Assembly: GCA_025200525.1 (NCBI GenBank)
Contig: CM045762.1
Span: forward strand, 28,617,600 to 28,681,599
Length of the DNA stretch: 64,000 nt
DNA from: Camellia lanceoleosa
Taxonomy: Eukaryota > Streptophyta > Magnoliopsida > Ericales > Theaceae
Reading direction: 5' to 3'
Part shown: positions 1-11,912 of the stretch, one piece after another
Numbering within the stretch: the first letter of the stretch is position 1
How the letters are laid out: the number at the start of each line of letters is the position of its first letter
The notes under the pieces: model-generated
The model's database searches: none
Told to the model about the DNA's origin: nothing
What the model saw: only the letters and a program-made list of their open reading frames with translations
Translations under genes and position numbers: made by a program

Positions 1-364
1 CCTTCTGTTAGCTTTGGCGAACCGACAATGTTAGCACTTTCTCACATAAGAAGAAAATTATAAGAGCAAACAAACTAACTGTATAATTCTAAAAGGCAAA
101 AATTTGTATTGACAACTAAAGAGGTTGGTCTCTATTTATATACCATAGAGGAGAGAGGAGGAGCCTCCAGTCATGAAGGCTAGCAACCAATACCCATTAC
201 TCCTGCAAAACTACAAGAGTAATACACAAAATAATAGGGATTCAATGTGTGAATTATACACTATACACCTCTGTGTATATACATATCTACAGCAGACTTA
301 GTCCAAAAAGATTAGGTTAGTGGACCACCAATCTGGCTCAGTCCAAACCTAACCCATTCCAACA
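1..364 (-). repeat. Partial copia-like LTR running off the left edge
   Basis: On the minus strand the sequence opens at 364 with TGTTGGAATGGG, a typical copia LTR start. It then passes through a TATA-type TATATAAATAGAGACC (about 127-142), typical of an LTR promoter. It continues past the window edge, so the inner end and any internal domain are not visible. If this is a 5' LTR, the element body lies to the left. Confidence 0.55.
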
Positions 365-1329
365 AGCCTCAAGCCTAAGATCTACGGACCTAGACCCAGC
401 CCGATCCGGTTCGGTCAACGTACGCGCACGCGTGTGGCAATTTTGTCATAACCAACTTGGACCATAGTCTTGGTCCAAACCCATTCTTAAAGCATTCATA
501 AATCCCTTCCTTCGAAAAATTTGGATTCCCCAAAGAGCTCATGCCCTTATCAAAATCTTAAGATTGAAATATCCATCAAAACTTTCATTTATAATCAATG
601 TAGGATTGGTAGCTACACACAATTCCCAATACTTCATTCACGAGGCCAATTTTATAAGACAATTACTTATTCAATTCTTAATGGGTTTTAGTCATTCTTT
701 TTGTGGTATAAAGATCTTATTAAAAAAAAAAAATCTAAACTCATTTAATTCCACTTTAACCAATGATTGAGACCTACTTTAATTTCGAATTAAAATTACT
801 AAAAAATTATTTTTTCAATAATTAATTATTTTAAATTATTTTATCTTTTAAGGAGTTATTTTAACTTAATTTTCCTCCCAAACACCCCCATGATAATCAC
901 ATTATATTATAAAATTTTGAAAAAACCACGTCACAATAGACAGACAAAAATTACAAAAATATAATAATACAAGTGAAAAAATGTAGGGTACAACTCAAAG
1001 TTACGGCCTTTATGTTTGTAGTATTTTTTTTTTTTTTTTGTGAAAAAAAAATTGGAAGTTCTAATTTGTGATGGCCTCATATGATATGATATGATGTTTT
1101 GTTTTAATTTATTTTTTTAATTTCTATTAGTGCTGTGTTTAGAGCTTAACTCTAGAGTTGTCTATTATTTTTTATTTTTTTAAAAATCTTTACTAAAAAG
1201 TGATTTCACCTAAAAATTACTTTCTTTTGGGTAGACGGTGGCACATAGGAGCGTGAAGTCACGAGTAATAAGTGTGAGTGGGGTTTTTAAATAATCAGTT
1301 ATCCGATATCATATGCATCGTGTGGGAGA
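365..1329. other. AT-rich intergenic DNA
   Basis: The first part (365-480) is mixed in composition, with an ACGCGCACGCGTGTG stretch. The rest is AT-rich with homopolymer runs. I see no gene or clear element ends. Confidence 0.6.
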
Positions 1330-1377
1330 ATATTCGGCTCAGTCAATGAGGGTTTGACTATAATATAATAACGCCGC

Positions 1378-1413
<36 letters not shown>

Positions 1414-1570
1414 TGCACAATAATTGTGCCGGAGGGGTGATGATGCGTCACGTGGCAACGCGGAGGGACGGCCACGATGACCGCAGAGGCTGACGTTGGC
1501 GGCGTCTAACGGTGAAATCGGTGCTGGGCCCCACCACCAAGACGTCACGCCCGTTTGCGCCGTTTACCAA
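1330..1570. promoter_or_regulatory. GC-rich island with ACGT-core motifs, no gene attached
   Basis: A GA repeat (1380-1410) is followed by a G-box/ABRE-type CACGTGGC (1449-1456), TGACGT (1491-1496) and GACGTCAC (1541-1548), all within 100 bases. In plants these bind bZIP factors. No gene with a recognisable product starts on either side, so this may be a detached promoter fragment. Confidence 0.35.
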
Positions 1571-3224
1571 AAACCGCAAAAAAATAAAAATAAAAATAAA
1601 AATAATAATCAAATAAAACCAAAGAAAAGTTATTGGTGGGGTCCCTGGACATTGGTGAGAGAAATAAAATTTATAAATTTATATCAATAATTGAAAATTA
1701 TAAAAAAATATAATAAATTATGATTATTATAAAATATGATCCAATAGTATTCCAAAGAGATAGTTTGAGATGTTTTAAATAAGTGTACTTTTTAACTTTT
1801 TATAAAAATATGTGTAAAAAAATAGAGAGAATATATTGATTGATGTAACCAAAAAAGATAAAAATATAAAACGATAGACTAAAATAGGGTATCCCAAACA
1901 AGGCTTTAATTAATAGGAGTAATTTGGTAACTTGTTAAAAAAGTCAATTTTTTAAAATTTTAATTTTTTTTAGCTAAAAAAATCGCTAAAAAATCAAAAA
2001 AAAAAACTTAAAAGTTTACTTTTTACTAATTTCTCAAAACACAACATATGGGTGTCTTGATTTTTAAAATTTTTTAGCTAAAAATTTTTTTTTAAAAAAA
2101 AAAGGTCACAAAAACCAAACCTTTTTTAGCAAAAAAAAACAAAAAAATCACAAAAAAAAAAAAACACCACTTTTTCAAAATAACACGCAATGTTTTCAAA
2201 CCCAAACCCATGTCAGGAATCAAGATCCTCTCTTTGAGTTTTTTCCTTCACGTCCTACTTGCAAGGTTATTGGGCCCATTTTTAGGCTTTATTTTAATAA
2301 TTTGAATCGTTCATATTTTAAGATTTATTAGGTATATCGTATTTGTAAAAAATCAAATTGATCGAATATCAAAAAATATTTGTTTGAAAAATTGTTTATT
2401 AAATTTTTTTAAGTTTTTAGCTTGATGAGTCAGGGCATAGGGTTCCTAGTTGTCGCCGCGTGAGTCGGATCGTTGTTTGCGAAAATCAAACAAAACCAAA
2501 TCCATCCTTCCTTTCAACCCCCCTCTCTCTACACTAATAAATTTGATTATTTTTTTTAATTATTTTAATTTCATTAAAAAAGTTTTGTTGTAATGATAGT
2601 TGATTTTTTTTTTATAATCAATTTAATGGCTGTGATAAAATAAAATAATTTAATGTAATATTTTATTTTATTAATTATTTTAAGGATTGTTTTGAGAAGT
2701 TAGTTAAAAATTGACTCTTTTACTTTTTTTTATTTTTTTAAGAAATTATTAAAAAAATGAAGAAGTAATGTGATCCAAAATATGTGAAAAAATCAAAAAG
2801 TGACTTTTTACTATCTTCCCACAAGACCCCGTTTGGCATACGAGTGTTTTAGCCTAAAACTCAAAAAAAATTACTAAAAAAGTAAAAAAACTATAACTTA
2901 TACCAAAAAATCAAAATTTTCTTTTTTTTCTCTATTTTTTGCACATCTTTTATTAAAAAATTAAAAAATTACTAAAATAACATGTTTCTAAAGGAGATCT
3001 TTAACACCAAAAAAAAAAAACAAAAAAAGGAACAAAAAGTCTCCCAACCCAATTCCCAAGCACTCCCTAAAAAATGCAAGAAATTCTAAAAAAATGATCA
3101 AAATAAATGTTAAAAATTCTAAAAAAATTATCAAAATTTGTACTAAATATTTCACATAAATATGGAAAGCGTATGGTAACATTTAATAAAAAAATTAATA
3201 AATATTTTGAGGTGGCTAACATTA
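1571..3224. other. AT-rich intergenic DNA with MITE remnants
   Basis: This stretch is dominated by A and T runs. Two parts resemble repeats seen elsewhere in the window: 2270-2420 resembles the 3225-3615 family, and 2540-2700 resembles 52030-52250. No gene is visible. Confidence 0.5.
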
Positions 3225-3615
3225 GACTTGGGGTGTTGTTATGCCTCCAAGGCACAGCTGTGTTCCTTTGTAGGAGCTTGTCTTGAATATTTTTTTGATA
3301 ATCTGAACTGTTTATATTGTAGAGTTCGTTAAGAAAATTATTCAAATAAAAAATCAAGTTAATCTAATATTTATAATCCATGATTAAATTTTAATTATTC
3401 TTAAAAATTTATAAAAGTTATGTTAACCGTTAATTTTTATAAAAATAAATATGTTTTGATTATAAAATTATAAATACTTAATCAATTTAATAATTTACAT
3501 AAATAATATACTTGACAAATCTTACCATATAAACGATTTAAATTATTAAGAAAAACGTAGATGACACTTCATAAAGGATACAGAGGCACAGCAGGATCCT
3601 GAGATCCGCTAACAT
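3225..3615. repeat. Inverted-repeat (MITE-like) element
   Basis: The two halves are imperfect inverted copies. The left half holds aggcacagctgtg and gaactgtttatattgtagag; the right half, read backwards, holds gctgtgcctctgtatc and atcgtttatatggtaag. Related single arms occur near 2270, 37210, 50340, 56480 and 57020. The exact ends and a target duplication were not established. Confidence 0.5.
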
Positions 3616-3939
3616 TAGACCAATTCACATACTGACGAATGCAGTTTGCTTAATAACGTGGCATCATAGGACTGGTCATTATAAAGGTCTAAGTGCAGCC
3701 TTTAAATCTTGTCTACATACACGCACTGGTAGACAGGATCGACAATTCTCGGTCGGACTGGACCTGGGCCAGATTTTCACTATCTTACCTAACAATAATG
3801 ATTCATTTCATTAAAAATATCATTATTAATAGCATTAATATATTAAAAAAATAAAAAATAAAAAAAATATAATTTTAAGATCAAAATATCACATCATTAC
3901 TGGTGAGACCCACTGCCACCTAATTAGTGGAAGCACTAA

Positions 3940-4168
3940 GGCCTCGTTTGGCAAGAGACTAAAATAGCCAATTAGCCAAAAAGTTACCTTTTTAGCCAAA
4001 AAACCAACAACCCATACCAAAAAGTCAAAGATTCCCTTTTCTCTCTACTTTTTGCACGTCGTTTCGTAATTAGCCAAAAAGTTGGCCCAAACATACAGGT
4101 TTTTCTTACTAACCTTTTTAGCCAATTAGCCAAAAAGTTACTAAATTAGCCTGTTCCCAAACGAGGCC
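3940..4168. mobile_element. Tourist-like MITE (family GGCCTCGTTTGG), TSD TAA
   Basis: It starts GGCCTCGTTTGG and ends with the inverse, CCCAAACGAGGCC. It is flanked on both sides by TAA, as expected for PIF/Harbinger-type MITEs. The interior carries repeats of TTAGCCAAAAAG. Relatives lie at 7063, 36366 and 45959. Confidence 0.85.
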
Positions 4169-5283
4169 TAATTAATGCTCCCAAACTTTTTTCTCTTACC
4201 TAATTCGTTATGGAAAATGAGTGAGAGCACTAATTAGTGCTACCACTAATGATGTGGTAGTAGGCCCCACCATAAATGATTTGATGTTTTGATTTTGATG
4301 TTATATTTTTTTTCTTTTTTTATTGAGTGTCATGCTATTAGTGATCTTTTTAGAGCTCTAAAATTAGTGATCTCTATCATGTTGATTCGTTATTTGATTT
4401 AAATATTGTAAGTGTAAGGTTTTATTTGGCAACTTAAGTTATTTGATTGAAATATTGTAAGTGTAAGGTTATATTTGGCAACTTAATATTTTAATTTAAA
4501 AAATTATAATTTTTTTTTTTTACTTTTTATATATTTTTTTATAAAAAAATTAAAAAGTCATTCTAAACATATTCAGCTTATTTGGTTCTGGTTTTTAAAA
4601 AATAATTTTTTTAAAAATTCTATTTTTTTTATTTTTCGTATTTTAATATTTTTAATGAATTTTTTTTAATATTTTAAGTAATTTTTTAAAAAAAATTTAG
4701 AAACACCTAATATAAATACACTTAAAAAGTATAATATTTGTAAAAAAAATTAAAAAATACACTAAATACCAAAACATACCCAAAAAAATGAAAATTTAAT
4801 ATTTTTGTGTATTTATTAATTTTTTAAAATATTTTTTCACAAATATTTTATTATATAGATACATCTAAATAAGGTGCATCTAAAATAATAAAAAAAATTC
4901 TTAAAATTTTAAAAATATTCACTAAAAAAAAAAACTCAATTTTTAAAAAATTGAATTCAAAAAATTAAAACCAGATACATTGATTAATATTTTTTTACCT
5001 TATATTTTTGTAAATAAATTAAAAAATTATTAAAATACCATATTTCCAAACCAGGGCTAATTGTTAGTTCTCTATATATGAGACTATTTTGCTTTGAAAG
5101 TAAGATAAAAGTGTTGGACTAACCCTCCTTTTAAATTAGCAGTTAAAAAGACAATTGGACCTTCTTCATGTTTAGTTTAGTTTTTAAAAACTTGTTTTAG
5201 AATTTATTTTTTTTAAATTAAAAATTAATTTTGTGAAGAAAATAATAAAAATTATTTTTTTAAGATTTAAATTATTCTTTTTT
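4169..5283. other. AT-rich DNA with a tandem duplication and a MITE-like arm
   Basis: A unit of about 51 bases is tandemly duplicated at 4388-4488, with shared tattgtaagtgtaaggtt. The part 4575-4985 is an AT-rich inverted-repeat element with ends tttggttctggtttttaa and ttaaaaccagatac. Similar sequence occurs at 46310-46800 and 53850-54250. No gene is visible. Confidence 0.5.
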
Positions 5284-5516
5284 GGGCAAATTACAAACAC
5301 CCCCTCGAGTTTTGGTGAAAATACAGATTCCCCCCTGAGGTTTGAGAAATTACATCCCCCTCCCTGAGGTTTATATTTCCATAACAAATTGCCCCCTGAG
5401 GTTTTTATTTTCATACAGATTCCCTCCTAATTTCTCCTAATTTGTTATGAAAATTTGACCTTCAGGGAGGAATCTGTATTTTCACCAAACCTCGAGGGGG
5501 TGTTTGTAATTTGCCC
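5284..5516. mobile_element. Foldback MITE with GGGCAAATTACA ends
   Basis: Left GGGCAAATTACAAACACCCC and right GGGGTGTTTGTAATTTGCCC are inverted copies that extend inwards through gtgaaaatacagattcc. CT-run flanks (ctttttt on each side) could be a target duplication but are low-complexity. The end type resembles the larger foldback at 11913-21618 and points to a Mutator-like origin. Confidence 0.7.
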
Positions 5517-6210
5517 CTTTTTTTTTGTCAAGCTAATTTTTATTTTTTTTTAAAAAAAAATTCTTTGTGATATGGTCTACGTAAATTTGTATTGTTGTTG
5601 GATAACTAATTCCATTTGCATTAACACATTTGATGCATCCATTTTGTTAAGAAGTTTTGACTTTTTGTTTCAGTTCAAATTTTAGTACTTGTAATTTTTA
5701 TTGATGTTCTTTTTAATATTATGTATTTTACACTCACTAAAAAAAAAAAACAAAAATTTTAAACTCTCAACCAAAAAATAAAATAAATTTATTTAATTTT
5801 TTAGATGTTATAGCCAAAAAAAAAAAAATTCAAATTTAACGTTATTATTACTTAGTAAACAATTCAAAAGGGCAAAATAATTTTTTTAAGTATTTATTTT
5901 TCTTCATAATATCTCAATTAAATATAAAATTCAATAACATAGTCTTTTTTTATCATCTAATATCATGATTAGACAAACATAAGATATATATCATTTCCAA
6001 CTAAATAATATAAGGAGTACACATGCTAAGATTAACCGTCTAATAAATTACAATATCTACTTATCTAGTCTATCCAAATAAATAAGACTATATAATATAA
6101 TCACAATCGTTTCAAAATGTTTCATAAGAATAGGCCCCACGTGGAATAGTCAATTCAGGTGTCCATTTTTATGTTTTTTTACATCCAAACATGGGATTTC
6201 AAATTGCAAA
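5517..6210. other. AT-rich intergenic DNA
   Basis: Homopolymer runs and AT-rich sequence with no recognisable gene or element ends. Confidence 0.55.
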
Positions 6211-6755
6211 GGTAATTTTATTTTCACACACCCATTCCTCTCAATTCATACACTTAATGAATATCTTTTTAGTATATACATAAAAAAAATAAAATTTCTC
6301 AATATATATCTTTTTATTTCAATAATACCATCATCTTCAATTTTAAAATCTTTAAGGTTTTTTTTTTTTTTTCATCCATCCATCCCTACTTCACTGCCAT
6401 TCAGCCACTCTCCGTCCATTACCACCATCACCACCACTTTCATTTCATCCTTTCCATCATACACCTCCAAAGTCAATCTCAAAAGTGGATGGTTCACGAC
6501 GAGGGATTTGTGGAAATGTATGGTTTCTGGTGGATGTGGTTGCAGGTGAAAAAGGGAAGAGGCAACAAAAGAATACGGCGGTGGAAAGAGGTGGCACTAG
6601 TGATGGAAGATGGTTGTGGTATTTTGAAATTATGGATTGAGTGGAAGTAGATAAGAGTGTTACGGTATTTTTATTTTATGACAAAATTATATTAAGGAAA
6701 ATTTTCATTAAGTGTATAAACTAAGACGAATTAGTGTGTAAAAATAAAATTACCC
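6211..6755. mobile_element. Mutator-like non-autonomous element, 10 bp TSD
   Basis: The ends are inverted: GGTAATTTTATTTTCACACA on the left, TGTGTAAAAATAAAATTACC on the right. The same 10 bases, AAATTGCAAA, flank both sides (6201-6210 and 6756-6765). Duplications of 9-11 bp are typical of Mutator-like elements. The central 300 bases (about 6370-6660) are less AT-rich than the ends and may be captured host DNA, but I do not recognise a protein in them. Confidence 0.78.
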
Positions 6756-7062
6756 AAATTGCAAAAATACATATTTCAATTCCATGACATAATTCCCAAA
6801 CAAACACAACCCAAAGTTCTTATTCCAATAGACTTATCTTAGACCATCTCCAATTCATACATGTACCTTTCACTAAATTTAAATTTAATAAAAACAGTAT
6901 TCCAATCATTTTATCAAATAGGTATCAAATGAAGGGAGCCATACTTTTTTCACCAAATTAAAGAAAACATTTAACCTTCCATCAAATTTCACAAATAGTC
7001 ATTGGTAGCTTACTTGCCAATCAATTGGGTGAACGACCAGAAAAAGATTTGATGAAAATTTA

Positions 7063-7271
7063 GGCCTCGTTTGAAAACATGCTAATTTAGTAATTTTTTG
7101 GCTATTTAGCTAAAATGTGATGTAAAAAAAACTAGTATGTTTGGGATGACTTTTTGACTTTTTACGAAAAAATGTGCAAAAAGTAGAGAGAAAAGAGAAT
7201 CTTTGACTTTTTGATATGGGTTGTTGGCTTTTTGGCTTTTTGGCTAAAATAGTCTCTTGCCAAACGAGGCC
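7063..7271. mobile_element. Tourist-like MITE (family GGCCTCGTTTGG), TSD TTA
   Basis: It starts GGCCTCGTTTG, ends CCAAACGAGGCC, and is flanked by TTA on both sides. The interior shares gactttttgactttttacga and gcaaaaagtagagagaaaag with the copies at 36366 and 45959. Confidence 0.85.
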
Positions 7272-7764
7272 TTACTCTAGACCAAATGACTGACTGGATT
7301 TGATGAAACAATTAAAATGCATCGTATCAGATCAACTTTTTATTCAAATTTGATGAAATTGTGTTTCCAAAGTATATTAAGACAAGTGATAAAATCCCGT
7401 GTGGTGCAACATTTTACAAAATTAATAATTAACAAATAAAAGTTAAAAACACTTCTCGAGATAATTAAAAACACTCCACATTGGTTTTTAAGTATTTTCT
7501 TTAGTTATGCTGCGGCAGGCTTAGAACTGGTAATAGCTGTTTAATTGATGATAACTAGGAGCTGGCTATATTAAATTCTCAACTGAGAACCACAGAACCT
7601 TAGAAACCAAGTAAATACAATTACAAAAAACAAAGAAAAATAGTAGAGCTGCATTGCATCTGAAGAAAATATACAACAGCAGTGACAAAAAATATGATAG
7701 AAATCATCCCCTCGTAAAAAGAAACAAGAAAAATCTTCAAACAATCTCGTCTCGTTAATACGTA
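7272..7764. other. 3' flank and 3' UTR region of bS20c
   Basis: This interval lies downstream of the bS20c stop codon on the minus strand and should contain its 3' UTR. No poly-A signal is clear enough to place the transcript end. Confidence 0.5.
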
Positions 7765-10700
7765 CTACGCAGTGACAGCCGGAGAAGGGGTATACCAGCC
7801 ATGGTGAATTTCAACAGCCTTCTTTCTCCTTGCAAGCCTAGACTTCCTTCTTGCTCCAGTGTTCCTGTGCAACGTTCCCACTTTCACCGCCTTATCAATA
7901 ATTGAATACGCCTCTGCAATCAATTGCTCAATTGCAAGTACTTCTTCAGGTTGTGCATCGGATTTTTTCCTGAGTACATCTAGTGCTTCCAAGACCTGGA
8001 AACAAAAAGTAGTATCGAAACCCACAAATTAAGATTTACGTCTTTCCTCAAGTTTGTGGTTTCTCTTGCTTACTATTGAAAGAACAGAATAAGATATATG
8101 GATGGAAATGCAAAAGAAAAAAACACACATTTGGCCCCAAAAAAAATTGAAACAACTTTAGATGTACTGCAAAATAAGTATTAACAAAAAAAATTGTTCA
8201 TGATGGCCTTTCATAGGAATGGCAACAGGGCGGGACGGGGCCGGGAATCACACCCCCCGATCCCCGATTGTGAAAATCTTCCCGTCCCCGATCCCGATCC
8301 CCGACGGGAAACCTATCACCATCCCCGACCCCGAAAATTCCCTGGCCCAAATCTGTTTCAACTACACCATCAACAACAACATCATCATCATCATTCCCAA
8401 TTGTTTCATTTTGAACATCAACAAAATCATCAATAGATCCACTACAAAAAAAAAAAAATGAACAGATAGACATCTATACACAGATTTGAGATGGATACAC
8501 ATATATACACAGATCTGAGATGGACACATACACATACACAAAAATGGACACACACACACATACATGTATACATACAAACAGATCTGAGATATGTATACTT
8601 GTGTCACGCAGAGAGAGAGAGAAAGGACGACAAAGGCGATGGCGAGTGCGACGAACGATGGAGGCGAACGACGGTAACTGCGACGAACGAGATTGGACGA
8701 TCGGCGAACGAGAGTGGACAATTGACGAGCGAGAGTGGACGATCGGTGAACGACTGTGACTGTGACTACGACTATGATTGCGACAACTGTGACAGCGACA
8801 ATGGAGGAAGAGAGGTGCGAGAGTGAGACAGAGTAGAGAGGAGAGAGAGAGAGAGAGAGAGAGAGATAAGTGAGATCATTCATTGGGATGAGGGTTTGGG
8901 TTTAATATATATATATATAGAGGGGTAAAATAATAATTTCACTTCGGGGACAAATGGAGACGGGGACCGGGATGGGCCGGGTACAGGGCTGGGACACTTA
9001 TCCCCGTCCCCGGCCCCGGCCCAAAACTAATCGGGGATTGATTTTTGAATACCATCTCCCCCTGGTTGGGGATATTTTTCAGGAAAAAACCGCTCAAATC
9101 GAGGTCGGGAGGTCGGGTCCCCGTCAGACTGGGTTGAAATTGCCATCCCTAACCTGTCACTGGGCTTTGATAACATAAATTCTCTTACATTCCGGTCAAT
9201 GATCTAATTTCTTATCAATTTCTTTCATAACTTTTCAACCCTTCCACTCCATTCTAAGTCTTCAAATGGGAATTAACTCATTTCCCGTAAATGATTCAGC
9301 AACCTTCCAGTCCAATTTATACTGCTGCAAGAATTTCTCAAATACTAATGAAAAATTATCACATAGGTCTGCCCCATGTCCTATGTGGTATGCCTTTGCA
9401 ATTCTACTGGCTACATACCCATTATTTCTTATTTTTTCTCATATGTATTACATAAAGCAACCAATAGAATTGGAAGGACACACAACCTAGTTGGAATTCC
9501 TAGAAGACAAGATAATTCCTCACTACTTATAATTTCACTACTTGCATTTCTTTTGCTTAAACCAAAGTGGCTTACAATTATAATACAAAAAAAAATACTA
9601 TATATTTTCTATTTTTATTAAATGCACTGGCTACATAGCTCCAATAAACTGAATGTTTGAGAAACTGGAAACAGATATTAAAATCTCTCCAAGCTATAAG
9701 AATTAGTTCCGACTCACTCCTTTTATAGGTTATATCACAAAAATCTTGCATTTAAAACCCTCATTTCAAATAATCCCTCCACAATAATTTCGCAATTATC
9801 TTACCACAAATTTATCAATGAACACCACATATTTTCTACAACATGGACTAACACTACTGAGCAATCTTGAATAGGGGAAAAGTGGGCAAATTCTCTACAA
9901 TCAATGAAAGAAAGTCTAATCTAGCTTAAAAGGACATGCTGTAGAATTCTTGTAAATAGAAGCTATGTTGCCTCAGCATCATATAATGCCATTTGATATG
10001 GGAACAATCATGGATACTATACAAAAATCTTGCATTCCAATTGATATTGTTGTATCAAGAATTAAGTTTCATGTATAACCATTAAACAAGATAGTTTGCT
10101 AGATTCTGGCCCAACAACAACAAAATTTCAAGACAGGCTATAATATTTTACAAGCAGCAACAACAGTGTGTCAATGATTACAGGTTTCAACAAGCTGAAC
10201 TTCCTCAAGTACAAAATAATATGTTAAAGGTTAAGTTGGCAGAAAAGTCTTTCCAGATTAACCCAAGAAACTTGACAAAATCATTGGATGACATAACACA
10301 AATAAGTTTCTTAACACTTTGTATCTTGGATTTGTTAAGGGAAAAAAATGAAACAAAATTACTTATACCCAATTTCTTCTTTTTTTATAAAAGGGGTACC
10401 TAGGCATAAAATTTAAAAATAAAAATAAAAATAAAAAGGATTTTCAAACAAATGCTTATTCAATTTCTTATAATTTTCTCAGCCAACCAAACAAAAGTAA
10501 GAAATTAGCTTCTCTCATTTCATTTCCTTTTCCTTTCTTTTCCCCTTACTTTTCCTTCCACTTATAACAAATTCAAGATCCAAGTTTTTAGCAAAAGGAA
10601 AGACACCAAAACTACAATTCATCATTATAACAAATGCACAATTATTCAATCACTCTAATTGCATAAAGCAAATGAGCCAAAACCCTCAATAATCTACTCT

Positions 10701-11304
10701 CCCCCCCCCCCCCTCTCTCTCTCTCTCCCAACACACACACACACAAAAGCAAATTCAATACATTATCATCAAGAAGCCTAAACATGAATTCAAAACTGAA
10801 ATAACCCTGTAAAACTCAACATAATCAAATACCACTTTAGTCTACAATTAAGAAACAAGCAAACCCACAAATAAAATACCTTCTTCATCCGAGTCTTGAC
10901 CTCGGATTTCCGAGCTTTGTTGTAGACACGCCTCTTCTCTGCTTGACGAGCTCTCTTCGCAGCCGAATCGGCCTTCTTATTCGGAGCAGCCTCGCAAATA
11001 ATCGAGTGACGAGTCGGCCTCACAACAGGGCTCATCGAAATCAAACCTGAAAATATTACCAAAAAACAATTTTTTAAAACTATTTAAGAACAAGGGTTTT
11101 GTGATTTGAGCTGAGAAAAGCCAAATACAGAGAAATGGGTTTTTGAGTAGTACCTGTGGAGAAGACATTGTGAGAAGTGGTGGAAGAGAAGCTTAGAGAC
11201 CTGAGTGATGAAGTGGGTTTGGGGTGAGTAGAAGAATAAGGGTAATTGAGGGATAGGGTTTTGAAATTGGATGGAAGAGCCCAGCATTGTACAACTACAG
11301 CCAT
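7765..11304 (-). CDS. RPS20: Chloroplast 30S ribosomal protein S20 (bS20c), three exons
   Basis: This gene encodes the plastid small-subunit protein bS20, which binds 16S rRNA in the chloroplast ribosome. Exons on the minus strand are 11154-11304, 10880-11046 and 7765-7995, all with GT/AG borders. They join in frame to 182 residues. Residues 1 to about 67 are rich in Ser, Thr and Pro and poor in acidic residues, as in a plastid transit peptide; the mature protein probably starts near CEAAPNKK (68-75). The family core is visible as KRARQAEKRR and ARKSEVKTRMKK in exon 2, and TLHRNTGARRKSRLARRKKA in exon 3. The start at 11304 is the first ATG that opens a transit peptide in this frame. Intron 1 is 107 nt. 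Intron 2 is 2,884 nt and contains a hAT element. I see no frameshift or stop, so the copy looks functional. The family call is secure; the exact transit cleavage site is inferred. Confidence 0.95.
7996..10879 (-). other. Intron 2 of the bS20c gene
   Basis: This long intron separates the exon ending ATGAAGAAG from the one starting GTCTTGGAAG. Its borders read GTATTTT at the 5' side and TTTCCAG at the 3' side on the minus strand. About a third is a hAT-type insertion (8214-9151). A compound microsatellite of poly-C, CT and AC units lies near 10700-10744. The rest is AT-rich and shows no further gene. Confidence 0.85.
8214..9151. mobile_element. Non-autonomous hAT-type transposon in the bS20c intron
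   Basis: The ends are inverted: TAGGAATGGCAAC on the left and TTGCCATCCCTA on the right. Both match the TAGGGATGGCAA type of terminus seen in plant hAT elements. The 8 bp flanks are gcctttca and acctgtca, 6 of 8 identical, which fits an aged hAT duplication. The subterminal parts are strikingly GC-rich, with many CCCCGA/CGGGGA units, while the middle holds GA and TA simple repeats (about 8833-8921). No transposase is visible. Short reading frames in it are low-complexity. Confidence 0.8.
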
Positions 11305-11308
11305 CTCC

Positions 11309-11339
<31 letters not shown>

Positions 11340-11540
11340 AAGAATCGGAGAAGAAGAAGCGCCGATGAAACGTTTCGCTCCGAGTCTCTCTGTTATCTTA
11401 TCCACACCGCGAAAGAAGGTGCGAATACGGGGCTGTTTGGATACGGTTATTCAGCATCCTATCAACGTTCCAAGATCCAATTTGTGCGCAAAAGAATTGC
11501 TACGTCAGCCTTTCATAAGAATTTTTTTTAAAAATATATA
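11305..11540 (-). promoter_or_regulatory. 5' leader and proximal promoter region of bS20c
   Basis: Immediately upstream of the start codon lies a CT run on the plus strand (about 11309-11340), so the transcript would carry a GA-rich leader, a common plant 5' UTR feature. The following 200 bases have a mixed base composition unlike the AT-rich DNA beyond 11520. I see no clear TATA box, so the transcription start is not placed. Confidence 0.45.
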
Positions 11541-11912
11541 AAATATTTATTATTTTTATATAATTTTATCTTTTGAAGGTTAAAAGTGTTTTTTACAAAT
11601 TTAAAATATGATTTTAATATTTATTTTTATGAAATTTGAATTTTTTTCTAAAAAGCAAACCAAGCATGATTTTTCAAATTAAAATTTCATCAAGATCCTT
11701 TTATTTATATATAAAAAAATTAAAATAAAAATCCACTACCATTTTCATTTTGATAAATTATTATAGTAAAAATTACAACCGAAAAAAATTGAAGGTTTGA
11801 TCTTTGCACCAATTAAATCTTGAATTTTTAACTTTTTTAAATTTAAACTCGGTATACACAATTACAACTATTTATTCCGGTTAACTACTTTAATTGGAGA
11901 GGAAAAAAAAAA
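11541..11912. other. AT-rich intergenic DNA
   Basis: Between the bS20c promoter and the foldback element I see only AT-rich sequence. Confidence 0.55.

Noticed and set aside
8198..8883. Several overlapping frames up to 173 codons in the bS20c intron.
   Set aside because: They lie within the hAT element and translate simple repeats (Ser/Leu, His, Thr runs); both strands are equally open.
10977..11541. Alternative frames on both strands around the first two bS20c exons.
   Set aside because: The spliced bS20c reading explains these bases; the alternatives read through introns or the CT-rich leader.
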